Source: Aplidium turbinatum (Eukaryota; Chordata; Ascidiacea; Aplousobranchia; Polyclinidae). From it: a stretch of 64,000 bases of DNA. The position numbers and the translations under genes were made by a program. The DNA lies in NCBI GenBank assembly GCA_918807975.1, contig OU964918.1:51196477-51260476 (forward strand). Reading direction: 5' to 3'. Numbering within the stretch: position 1 is the first letter of the stretch; each line of letters begins with the position of its first letter. The notes beneath the pieces were generated by a model. It was not told the origin of the DNA, did not search any database, and was given only the letters and a program-made list of their open reading frames with translations. Positions 10,988 to 19,456 of this stretch are shown one piece after another.

Positions 10988-11549
10988 ACCTTAACGATAG
11001 GGTGTATGGCAACAACCCCCAGACTATTCCTGATCTAAAGGCAGCAATTACAGCAACAATAAAAGCAATCCCAAGGGAAGAATGTGAGAGGGTCATTGAG
11101 AACTTTGCCCGCCGGATCCAAATGTGCTTGCAGCAACGGGGAGCTCATTTAGAGCACATTTTTTGAGCGCCAGTTAAACAAAGAGTTTTTGTGGTATAGA
11201 CTTGAAACTTTGGAGATGTCTGCTATATATACTTAACCTAATGTAGCTGAATTTTTGTGTTAATCTAAATAAAATTTTGGAAGTTATTCGATTTTTACTG
11301 ATGAACATTTTTTTTATGTCACCCTGTATGTTGCCTACAGTTTCGTCTGCTGTGTGAACACCGCCTTGATGTAGATATTTCCGGATTTTTTCAAAAATTT
11401 TCAATTTTGATAGCACAAAATAGCACGTTTAATATTTTCCCCATGAAACGGCTGATTGTAGTCACTGCGACCCTTCTAGCACTCAGTCAGAGAGTTGTTT
11501 CTTGCTTTGAACTTTTTTTGGTAAATACAAAAGAAAAAAGAGTAATTGC

Positions 11550-11632
11550 AGGAGTGGAAATCGAAACCACGTCATCATGTGCTGCTTTTCTAACCCTAAC
11601 CCTCAAACCGCTATGACACGCTGCCGATGGTG
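11550..11632 (-). repeat. tRNA-like sequence (SINE head or tRNA pseudogene) carrying TTAGGG units
   Basis: The minus strand reads GCAGCGTGTCATAGCGGTTT, then GAGGGTTAGGGTTAG, and later a B-box-like GGTTTCGATTTCC followed by CTCCTGC, which can pair with the GCAG start. This is a tRNA-like plan with a telomere-like insertion where the anticodon region should be. A functional tRNA is unlikely. Confidence 0.35.
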
Positions 11633-11784
11633 AAACGTTCACACAATTACTTTCTGTGAGATATTATTTTCAAAAAGTAATAGTTTTGTCCATTGAACAT
11701 TGTGGTTGCTGCGTTCAACAAGCACAATTATTCTTAGTAGCAGTTGTTGCTACAATGTAACTGTTGAATTGACTTTTGATTTCA

Positions 11785-11975
11785 TAAAACAGAGAGAGAC
11801 TGTTCACCAGGCATTTGATATTTAAAGTAATTTGCGTTCTTCTGGTGACTATTTGCTAGGTTACCTCCTGATGTTAAAGATGATAACTAGCTTTTTGTAT
11901 TTCCGACGTTTCGTCAGTCAGCACGACTGACTTTATCAAGGTGGCTAAAACAGGTTAACACAACCTGTTCAGCAA
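11785..11975 (-). mobile_element. Terminal fragment of a Penelope-like element
   Basis: The minus strand shares the end structure of the Penelope element at 48258-51418: a degenerate hammerhead-like block (11898-11946; stem II GTCAGTC with GACTGAC, then GAAACGTC) followed after some 90 bp by CCTGGTGAACAGTC, like the CTGGTGAACAGCC tail there. No coding part remains. Confidence 0.65.
11898..11946 (-). ncRNA. Degenerate hammerhead-like motif on a Penelope end
   Basis: Minus-strand CTTGATAAA stands where CTGATGA is expected. Stem II (GTCAGTC...GACTGAC, loop GTGCT) and GAAACGTC are intact. The changed core makes activity doubtful. Confidence 0.5.
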
Positions 11976-12159
11976 CGATGGCATAACACAAAAACATACT
12001 GATAAAATGAATTAAGTAAAGCAGCAAGAATCAGAGTTAAAACACGCAACAAGATAACTAGAGGTTAAACCATAGGCATACGAAGCCGAGCAACGTGATC
12101 AAGTTTAACATCTTCAAGTTTATTACATTTACATAAACATAAAACTACGCAACAAATTA

Positions 12160-12206
12160 AGTATCGAACGTTTTCGACATCACAAGATGTCCTCTTCAGG
12201 AATAAT
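12160..12206 (-). ncRNA. Hammerhead ribozyme motif, retrozyme unit 1
   Basis: Minus strand: CTGAAGA (12193-12199) fits the CUGANGA consensus. Stem II is a perfect 6-bp pair GACATC/GATGTC with a 4-nt loop and one extra G. Then come GAAA (12172-12175) and the palindrome AACGTT (12167-12172), followed by the likely cleavage C. Confidence 0.75.
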
Positions 12207-12439
12207 ATACATACAGCTTTACTACATATGAAAAAAAAAATACAATGGATAACTAAATCTATAAACAGAAAAAGACAAAAACTGCACAGTACTTCTGACT
12301 AGCTCAAACTCAACTGAATGATAGAGCTTCGATAGAGAGTTTATCTTGTTGAACCATAGGCATACGAAGCCGAGCAACGTGATCAAGTTTAACATCTTCA
12401 AGTTTATTACATTTACATAAACATAAAACTACGCAACAA

Positions 12440-12491
12440 ATTAAGTATCGAACGTTTTCGACATCACAAGATGTCCTCTTCAGGAATAATA
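12440..12491 (-). ncRNA. Hammerhead ribozyme motif, retrozyme unit 2
   Basis: The same motif one 284-bp period later: CTGAAGA, GACATC/GATGTC stem II, GAAA and AACGTT, all unchanged. Conservation of the core in both units is consistent with function at the time of insertion. Confidence 0.75.
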
Positions 12492-12692
12492 TACATACAG
12501 CTTAACTACATCTGAAAAAAAATTACAATGGTTAACTAAATCTATAAACAGAAAAAGACAAAAACTGCACAGTACTTCTGACTAGCTCAAACTCAAGTAA
12601 ATGTAATAAACTTGAAGATGTTAAACTTGATCACGTTGCTCGGCTTCGTATGCCTATGGTTCAACAAGACAAACTCTCTACCGAAGCTCTAT

Positions 12693-14334
12693 ACCTAGAG
12701 GTTAAACTGAATACAGTGAATGCCTAAAACCAGTAGGCTATTTTCCAACAGCGTAAATTTATCTATCTTTAGGGCCACAGTCAATAAACGTTGAAAAGAC
12801 ATCAGACATCATTTTCATTTCATATATAAAAATAATTAGTACGGTACAGTTGTCAATCTTCTTCTTTCGTGTGAGACAGGGTTGTTCAGATTTCAGGGCA
12901 GGTGATGGAAAGCCCCAGATGAGTGTAGCTTGGTCCAGCTTCTATGCCGTGCATTTCCTACGACGCTTTGTAAGCGGGACATTCAAAAATGGTGACCATG
13001 GGCAGGCTCGCTAGTGTGTGCTGCGGTGCTGCAGCACTCCCATTAAAGTTTTCACAAAAAGTTTCTCAAAGATCTTAGCGTTTCTTCGGCCCAATTCAGC
13101 CCAAAATGTATTTTATGTTCTCTGTGCACAGATTTGCTGACTATTATAAGTGTAAATTATATTTGGAAACTCTGCGTGCTAGGAAATATTTTGCACAAGG
13201 TTACAACTGAAGAGACACTCGATTGTGACGCCGTAAAGCCGTGAGTTTTCTTGAATTGCCAATAGCCTACAAACGAATAGCAAAACGATGTGCTGTTTTA
13301 AAACAGCACACGAGCAGAACGGCGAGGTTTGAGAACAAAAGGCAGTGTGAAAAGTCGATGGTGTCGTGGTACGTCAAAAGAGGCTTATGGCGCAATAGCG
13401 ACACCACTCGCCAGTATGAATCCGCCTTTACGTTGTGAAATTACGCATTGTTAAGTGTTACGCAACAAACCAAATAGTAGTTTACATTTTTGCTGATTAG
13501 TATTATACGGTAGTCTTAGTTACAGAAAAACGCAAGTAGGGAAGCACTAGAAAAACTGATACTGTTTAGGATAGGTCTACTTTCCGTCCTTGGAAAAAAC
13601 TGCTTGAATTTAATATGTCATGCAATAAGCAACGTATCTACATCCAAAATGTAAAGTGACATAGGCCACGGGAGAATTTTTTGTCGAGTAGGCAATGAAA
13701 AAAAAAACAAACGTTTTCTCTTTTATCATTTAGAACGTGTTATTCACATAGGCTATGTTTGTTGATCGTCTCCTTCAAAATATTACACATTTGCGAAACT
13801 CTTAAATAAGCCAAGTTTTACCTTAAACGTTTATCACAATTTAGAGCTAAAATATGCTCAGAATGCACCAAATCAAATGTAATTTTTCTGAGGGAAAACC
13901 TCCGCTGTTGTATTCGCCTTGTGCGGTAATGTATTCCCCATTTCTAGGACTCACCAGCCGCCACTGACATGGTCAGCAGTTTGTTTCTCTGCGCCGCATT
14001 CGTAGACCGATAAGGGAGCCAAACCCGCTAGTGCTTATTGGAATAGAAGCGGGCGGCCGACTCCTGTTTGAATTATATTGAGCTTAACCCAAGTCGCGGG
14101 AGCAGGTCTATAGCCTACCATGGGGGCGTGCCACTGGGTGAAATATAAAACTTAGAGTTTAGTATCAGTGGCACACACGCTGTGTTCCGAGTGTCTTCCA
14201 TGACGAAATGATACAATGCTTATTGCGCAGCACTGAGTATTTAAATCTAATTTAAAACAATGAAAACTATTACTACAAAAAATGCTCAATGCCAAGCAAA
14301 AAGGCAAAGCAGAGCGAATTAAATCAAATATAGT
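12693..14334. other. Intergenic DNA with one short palindrome
   Basis: No gene recognised. A perfect 22-bp palindrome (TGTGCTGTTTT and its complement) sits at 13289-13310. A relatively GC-rich stretch at 13910-14180 has a TATA-like AATATAAAAC near 14140, but I could not tie it to any transcript. Confidence 0.4.
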
Positions 14335-14349
14335 TATTACTATCTGAAG

Positions 14350-14395
14350 CCTTTACAAATTGTTTCACCTAACGGATCATCAGAAGGTCTTATTC
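14350..14395 (-). ncRNA. Hammerhead ribozyme motif, left arm of palindrome
   Basis: Minus strand: CTGATGA (14377-14383), short stem II CC/GG, GAAA (14363-14366), stem III ACAA/TTGT with a one-base loop, cleavage after A. Flanking CCTT and AAGG form stem I. Confidence 0.6.
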
Positions 14396-14421
14396 AAATA
14401 GAATCTATTTGATTTCTATTT

Positions 14422-14470
14422 GAATAAGACCTTCTGATGATCCGTTAGGTGAAACAATTTGTAAAGGCTT
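14422..14470 (+). ncRNA. Hammerhead ribozyme motif, right arm of palindrome
   Basis: Plus strand: CTGATGA (14434-14440), stem II CC/GG around GTTA, GAAA (14451-14454), stem III ACAA/TTGT, and stem I CCTT/AAGG. It is the mirror image of the left-arm copy. It belongs to the same type as the motif at 24065-24110. Confidence 0.65.
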
Positions 14471-14712
14471 CAGATAGTAATAACTATATTTGATTAAATC
14501 TAATTTAATAACTTTATCACATATGTGTAACTACTTCACAGCATACACACTCATATTGCTATGATCTTCAGTTAAATGAAGCAATATTTACAGAGTAGCA
14601 CTGGTTAATAGGTTTTGTACGCAAGGTGTAGGCTAATACTTAGTGTACAACATCGCACCGCTTACTGTACTTACTGTACAACACAACACTGTTAACAATA
14701 TAGGCCCACAAG

Positions 14713-14910
14713 CAGGGCCGTTAAGCGGATAATTTGGCCCGGTACCAATAAGCTCTTCGGACCCAAATCAAGACACTTCTAAAAAACCACGCTGTATCCA
14801 AATAATACGCTGTGGCTTTTTCAAGCTTCCTAACCCATTAGAAAAATTAAAAGCCTAAAACCATTTCGGGCCCGAGTGTAAAACTAACCTGGACCCCCCC
14901 CCCTGTCGAG
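14713..14910 (+). mobile_element. hAT-type MITE with unlike ends (CAGGGCCGTT / GTTGACAAGG family)
   Basis: It starts CAGGGCCGTTAAG and ends in a diverged copy of the other family end (CCTGGACCCCC...TGTCGAG). The body resembles elements at 60973-61189 (minus) and about 37872-38075. Target duplications are not visible here. Confidence 0.6.
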
Positions 14911-16188
14911 ATAAGGTCTCACAACCATCAACTCAGCGGTGTAAGCTACAGAAAACAACACAAATATAATTAATAGCAAGCACAGATTGATCACGTCATA
15001 GCTACACTTTTGCTCAAAATTTCACAGACGTCGCAAAAGTTTATTAAAAAGTGCACAAATTATTATCCGTTAACCCTCTAAGACAGTGGGCATGAAAGCC
15101 TGGCCTCCCTTGGCCATACTTGACAGGACACTAGTCACAAGTACCTTTGTAAAATATTCCAGAAGGTTAGGCTAAAAGAAAACCCTCACCAATAAACTTT
15201 TAATCAAAACATAAACTTCATCAAAGAATCTTTTCTTCACTTTTATTGAAACACAATTTATGTACATTTTTTTCCTTACACATTTTGATACCTGTTGATT
15301 TTATGAAACATTATATTAATGTAGATGTAACAAAATCGTGCAAACGCTATGGTCTTTAATAGAAAAGAAAAATTACAAACTGTCGGTCAACGCCTTCGAT
15401 GACATCTATAAAGTATACACGAGTCGAAACAGAAATACAGTAGGTGCGCTTGTAAATATACTTTCGGTTACAACAGAAACGTCACGGTGGAAAAAGAACG
15501 CAAGGTTTTTAGAATCTGAGGATGTAAAACTAAAAAAGGTTGAGTCAATTAAACAAACCAAATGCTGCCAAACGTGATTTTAATTTCCTATTCAAAAACT
15601 GTTTTACCTAGCTTAAAAGGATACCAACGCTTGTCTGTTAAAATTAATTTAAAATAGAGATAACTGCATAAAATTGGTTTGACTTTGTATCAATTCATCA
15701 AATCAGTGTTTTTGCATATCCTAATCGCAAACTCTACGTACAGTTCAATCTGAAAAGAAATCTTTCATTTATTCCGTTCCATTAAAAAGAAATCATACGT
15801 TTATCAAATATAGTACTGAACCGGCTGATACATATATAGCCTACAATTATGATGTCTTACCAGTTTTTCATATATTTAAGGATTTGAAAGGTTTTTCTAA
15901 AGAATTATGTTTAATATTCTGCAAGTGCCGCTAAACAATTTCTGTTGCGGTTATAACCCAGGTTTTCCAAATAGCGTAAATTAACAAACACTAATGAAAC
16001 CAGATGTTAAAGATGTCGCATTGGATTAACTTTATAGAGTTTTTAAAATATATTCTATCCTTTAAAATTATTTTTATCGAGCAAGCAATGGTTTACTTTT
16101 AAAACCAAAATTACAAATGAGATTTAGGTTCAATATACAATAAACATTCGGCAACACTTTTATTTATCGCAACTTTTTAGCAGGCACA
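14911..16188. other. Intergenic DNA, nothing recognised
   Basis: AT-rich. The plus-strand open frame at 15338-15577 has no recognisable domain and no splice support, and I regard it as chance. Confidence 0.4.
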
Positions 16189-16390
16189 TGTCGGCTGCAT
16201 AGCCGAGTGGTGAGAACCCTGGAACAGCAATCGAGAGGGCGCCGGTTCGACACCGCTCAAGAGCATGCAGCTGTGTCTGTGGCAGGACACTTAAAGGCAT
16301 GCCCGAAGGTGGACACGAAGATTGGCTTCCTTGCCTTCCCGTCCGCTTAATCTAAATCTTCAACCACCGGGCGTAAGCTTGGATACGACA
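16189..16390 (+). repeat. tRNA-derived SINE, family 1, full-looking copy
   Basis: The head has TAGCCGAGTGGTGAGAACC (A box) and GGTTCGACACC (B box), the body GCATGCAGCTGTGTCTGTGG, and the tail ends TTGGATACGACAAA. It is the best of the family copies here. Confidence 0.85.
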
Positions 16391-16804
16391 AACAAAGCAG
16401 GCACACAATTTCGCTTCCATGCTTCGAAAAATCCCTGCGTGAACACATTGCAAGCATTCATGACAAAATGCTGATCATAAAGCGATGTATAGTTGTTGTA
16501 TAATAAGAAAACATACAAGTTTTCGGGTGGCAACAACTTTTTGAAAGTCACGTCTGTGTCCAATTGTAATCTACATAGAATCGCAAAAATACAACGCTAA
16601 ATCTTCAATTCAAACTTAGGTCCAAGATGAGTTTCATTTCTTTGGACTTATTAACTGAACCAATATAGGCTACTGTGCAAACGTTGCACATGGTTTTAGA
16701 TGTTGTTTGCAAGATTTTTTTCTTGTGGAAGTTAGTACAATCTAAAAATATAAACCTCTGCGCGCGTAGATTTGTTCCGCTGTATCCTCGCTTAAGTCCG
16801 GCTA

Positions 16805-16965
16805 GTTGAAGATTTGGATTAAGTGGACGGAAAGGCAAGGAAGCCAATCTTCGTGTCCGCCTTCAGGCATGTAAGTGTCCTGACAAAGACACAGTTACAT
16901 GCTCATGGGCGGTGTTGAAGCGTCGTTCTTTCGAGTGTGGCACAAGGGATCTCACCACTCGACAA
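16805..16965 (-). repeat. tRNA-derived SINE, family 1, diverged copy
   Basis: The minus strand shows the same body (ACATGAGCATGTAACTGTGT-like) and head, but both boxes are eroded and the tail is short. It is older than the copy at 16189-16390. Confidence 0.7.
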
Positions 16966-18404
16966 ACAAAAACGATAAATGGATCGGAAAATGTTTCGAA
17001 CAGTTAGATAAAGGCATTGGGCGTCAAGTTCACTTGTTTTGATACTAGATAACACCAAGCGACTATACCGAATTGTTCAAAGTAGCTTTTTAATTTTTTT
17101 ATCGTTTTTGTTTTAAGACAATAATTTTGATTTTGAAAAAGTGAGTGGCAAACACATTTCCTGGGATATTTATCAGTCCATGTCGTGTCCGCTGTGAAGG
17201 AACAACCTTTTGAAGAAAAGGGTTTTACAGTCTGTAGCCTAAGCGTTCTGACTTGAGTTGAAGATTAAAAGCATTTAAAAAACAATTTAATGTGCGCAAA
17301 AAACATCATAAAACAGTATTGAGCATTTATATACAGTGTTCAATCCTCTTTCAAGTATATTGATAAACAGTCTAACAGTAAGCTATATCAGTGTCAGTTG
17401 TGCGTTAGATGAAACCAGGGCAAAGAATAAGGAAGCTACGTCAGATCAGTTTTGACACTACTAAGTTTAAGCCTTTTGTTCGTAGTCTTTCGTGAGAGAT
17501 TCTGCATAGTCTGGTGGTGGGCTTCCTTTTCCAATTGGATCGTTGTCTTGTGGAATTACTGGAGCGTTGAGATGCTGAGTTTCAAGATTGTAGGCTGTCA
17601 CATCAGCGGACTTTCGGAATTCGGATTGAGTGTAGCTCTTGTCATTTGCATTTCTAATAATAAAGTATGAAAATTATTGTTATGGTAAAACCTTTATTAA
17701 AATGATTGTGTAGTTTCAACGTATAGTCGGAAAGCACTTTGCATTATTGCCATTATGCAAATTTTTTTACTAAACTTCAGAAAACAGTGATGCGATTTTT
17801 TAATTAGGCTTACAATTGAAGCTAGTGTACAAGTAGGCGACTGCACATAATAGCTAATTTTCATGTCCACTTTTCAGCATGAAATCAATTGTTTTTTAAA
17901 AACACAATAACGTTCGTTTGATTGTCGGACGTGTGCGGCCTTTCGAACTTCGGGCACATGTCCAACCACTTGGCCAGACAAAATGTGGATGTTTTAAAAC
18001 TATTATTGTAAAAACAATTGTTTTTATCACAATTTATTCTTTTATCGTGCACCTCCTCCATGTGTTTTTCAGAGGAGGAGTAGGCTACAAACGTCGGTAG
18101 CTAATAAGTTGGAAATAGCTTCAGAGATGCAGGAAAATTGCGAATGTGTATAACAAGGGGATGAAGATGTTAAAAAAGTATTGGCATTGAACTTCCGAAC
18201 TTAAGCGAATTAAACCTGCAAGTATTCTTTGTCATGAGCCAAGTGATTGATTGTAGGAATTTTTATCGTCGGGTTGAGAATTTCGTCGGTTGCAGTTCCG
18301 CATACTTCGCAGCAGCTTTAAACCACTGATGCAGGCCGATCACCGAGTGTTGACAAAATGAAATTTCCGAATGTTGAAGCGTTGTTGTATGTGAATTATA
18401 CCAT
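16966..18404. other. Intergenic DNA, nothing recognised
   Basis: A plus-strand frame at 17452-17670 is hydrophobic (W/F/V rich) but shows no domain, signal or splice context that would support a gene. Confidence 0.4.
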
Positions 18405-18548
18405 CCACCAGGTGTCGCTGGATGGAGATCTATCCTTGAAGTGTGTCACTCAAGCGCACACCTTGAGAGTCGAATCGGCGCAGTTTGATTTTGCAGTTTC
18501 TTTGTGTGTAAAGTCAGGCGCTTAACCAACTGAGCTATCGGGCAGACT
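18405..18548 (-). repeat. tRNA-derived SINE, family 2
   Basis: The minus strand begins CCCGATAGCTCAGTTGGTTA (A box of a tRNA-like head), has a B box CGATTCGACTCT, then GTGTGCGCTTGAGTGACAC and CATCCAGCGACACCTGGTGG. Relatives are at 38985-39262 and 30826-31045. Confidence 0.75.
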
Positions 18549-18602
18549 GTTTTCAGTAGCTGCTGCATTTTCGAGAATATCAAACTTACTTGTATACTTT
18601 AG

Positions 18603-18781
18603 TTATAACAGTTGCTGTGTTACTGGAACTTCCTTCTCTTGCGGACTTTTTCTTTGTGAATCGTACAGCACCGACCCCTGACGAGGAGCTGTCGCGTCTA
18701 ATGGAACGTCGAAGGGTGCGCGACGCAGAGCTGAAGACAATGCATGCTGTTAGACTTTTATTTACGAGATTCGTGATAATG
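18603..18781 (+). CDS. Candidate internal exon of an unknown plus-strand gene
   Basis: A 179-bp block between TTTAG and GTATAA with codon composition unlike its AT-rich surroundings (many GC-rich codons). The frame reads LLELPSLADFFFVNRT, then an acidic/basic stretch PDEELSRLMERRRVRDAELK, then a hydrophobic end. An N-glycosylation site NRT is present. I do not recognise the family and found no neighbouring exon, so this may be an isolated remnant. The opposite strand is also open. Confidence 0.25.
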
Positions 18782-18789
18782 GTATAACA

Positions 18790-19456
18790 AAAATATAAAT
18801 ATGATCGATAAATATAAAACACACTGCATGCATTTATTTTCGGTTTAAGTGTGGAAAGTTTTGATATAACTTCCAAGTAATTCCATTACTTTAAAAAACA
18901 TACATGAAGAAATACGGAAAATTTTACAACTGTTAGACGGTTTCACGTGCAATTAAATGAAAATATCAAAGCATGCAAATGTTTCAAATTTAAACATCAA
19001 TCAAAACGAAAGTTTAGCGTCAAAGTTATACGTTCACTGGTTGCAAGAGGATTTCTGTTGGAAAGAAATTGTCAATGCATGCACGCATTTTTCTAAGGAA
19101 CACTGCATTCATGCCCTGTACATGAACTGGATAGTGACTTGTATCACAGTGCCCAAAGTTTATTCGAAATCTGAACCCATCATATAAACCATATGCAACT
19201 GGAAATCCTCACAAAGCTAGTAAATGTCATGATTGTATATTATCAACATATGGTAATTTTTTCATGCAAAAACAGTGTATATTCACGCTTATTGATAAAA
19301 TAAATGCATGCTCAGTTGACTTTAAAAACAATCCTTAACAATTCTGAAGGCATCACTTTAAACTGCATACACATATTATACAACATGCGTACATATTATA
19401 CAGACGTTAAATCAATGTAAAAAGAAAAATAATTGTGTTAACCGGAGTGCAAGATG
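18790..19456. other. 3' flank of receptor B
   Basis: DNA downstream of the receptor B stop codon. It should include its 3' UTR. A minus-strand AATAAA occurs at about 18832-18837, some 620 bp past the stop; whether it is used is unknown. Confidence 0.4.

Larger units (their letters stand above)
10067..11326. mobile_element. Mariner-like element rearranged into a head-to-head palindrome
   Basis: Outer ends CAGGGTGACACAAAAAAAAT are inverted and flanked by TA (10065-10066, 11327-11328). Both halves carry the same 3' part of a DDE transposase pointing toward the ends. The left half (10227-10652, minus, 141 residues) has FQQDGATPHT, then WSPYSPDLNAPDFYLWGYL, with a C-terminal region ending HLEHIF. 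The right half (about 10650-10762 and 10988-11166, plus) repeats the second half of this and is split by an insertion at 10763-10987. The N-terminal DNA-binding part is missing from both. So this is an internally deleted, inverted-duplicated, non-autonomous copy whose two arms could fold into one long hairpin. Confidence 0.85.
12068..12692. mobile_element. Retrozyme-like tandem dimer (284-bp unit) plus an inverted partial third copy
   Basis: A unit starting AACCATAGGCATACGAAGCC begins at 12068 and again at 12352, a period of 284 bp with few differences. Each unit holds one minus-strand hammerhead core. At 12597-12692 a third, inverted partial copy follows (GTAAATGTAATAAACTTGAAG onward, ending near ACCGAAGCTCTAT). 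A lone 33-bp piece of the same unit lies at 29597-29629. There is no open frame. Head-to-tail hammerhead monomers of this size are what is known for animal retrozymes, so I infer a non-autonomous circular-RNA retroelement. Confidence 0.7.
14335..14490. repeat. Near-perfect 70-bp-arm palindrome carrying two hammerhead motifs
   Basis: Arms of about 68-70 bp (from TACTATCTGAAGCC inward to AAATAGAA) are inverted around a loop of about 10 bp near 14411. Each arm contains one consensus hammerhead core. The arms are almost identical, so the inversion is either young or kept uniform by gene conversion. Confidence 0.85.

Noticed and set aside
14135-14160. TATA-like AATATAAAAC in a GC-richer stretch
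   Set aside because: No exon or start codon with coding support follows on either strand, so a promoter claim would be empty.
16360-16563. 67-residue minus-strand frame with aromatic, protein-like composition
   Set aside because: It partly overlaps a SINE tail and has no supporting splice sites or recognisable domain.
18480-18545. Possible functional tRNA (GCCCGATAGCTCAGTTGG on the minus strand)
   Set aside because: The cloverleaf is broken after the A box and the sequence continues into a SINE body shared with other loci.
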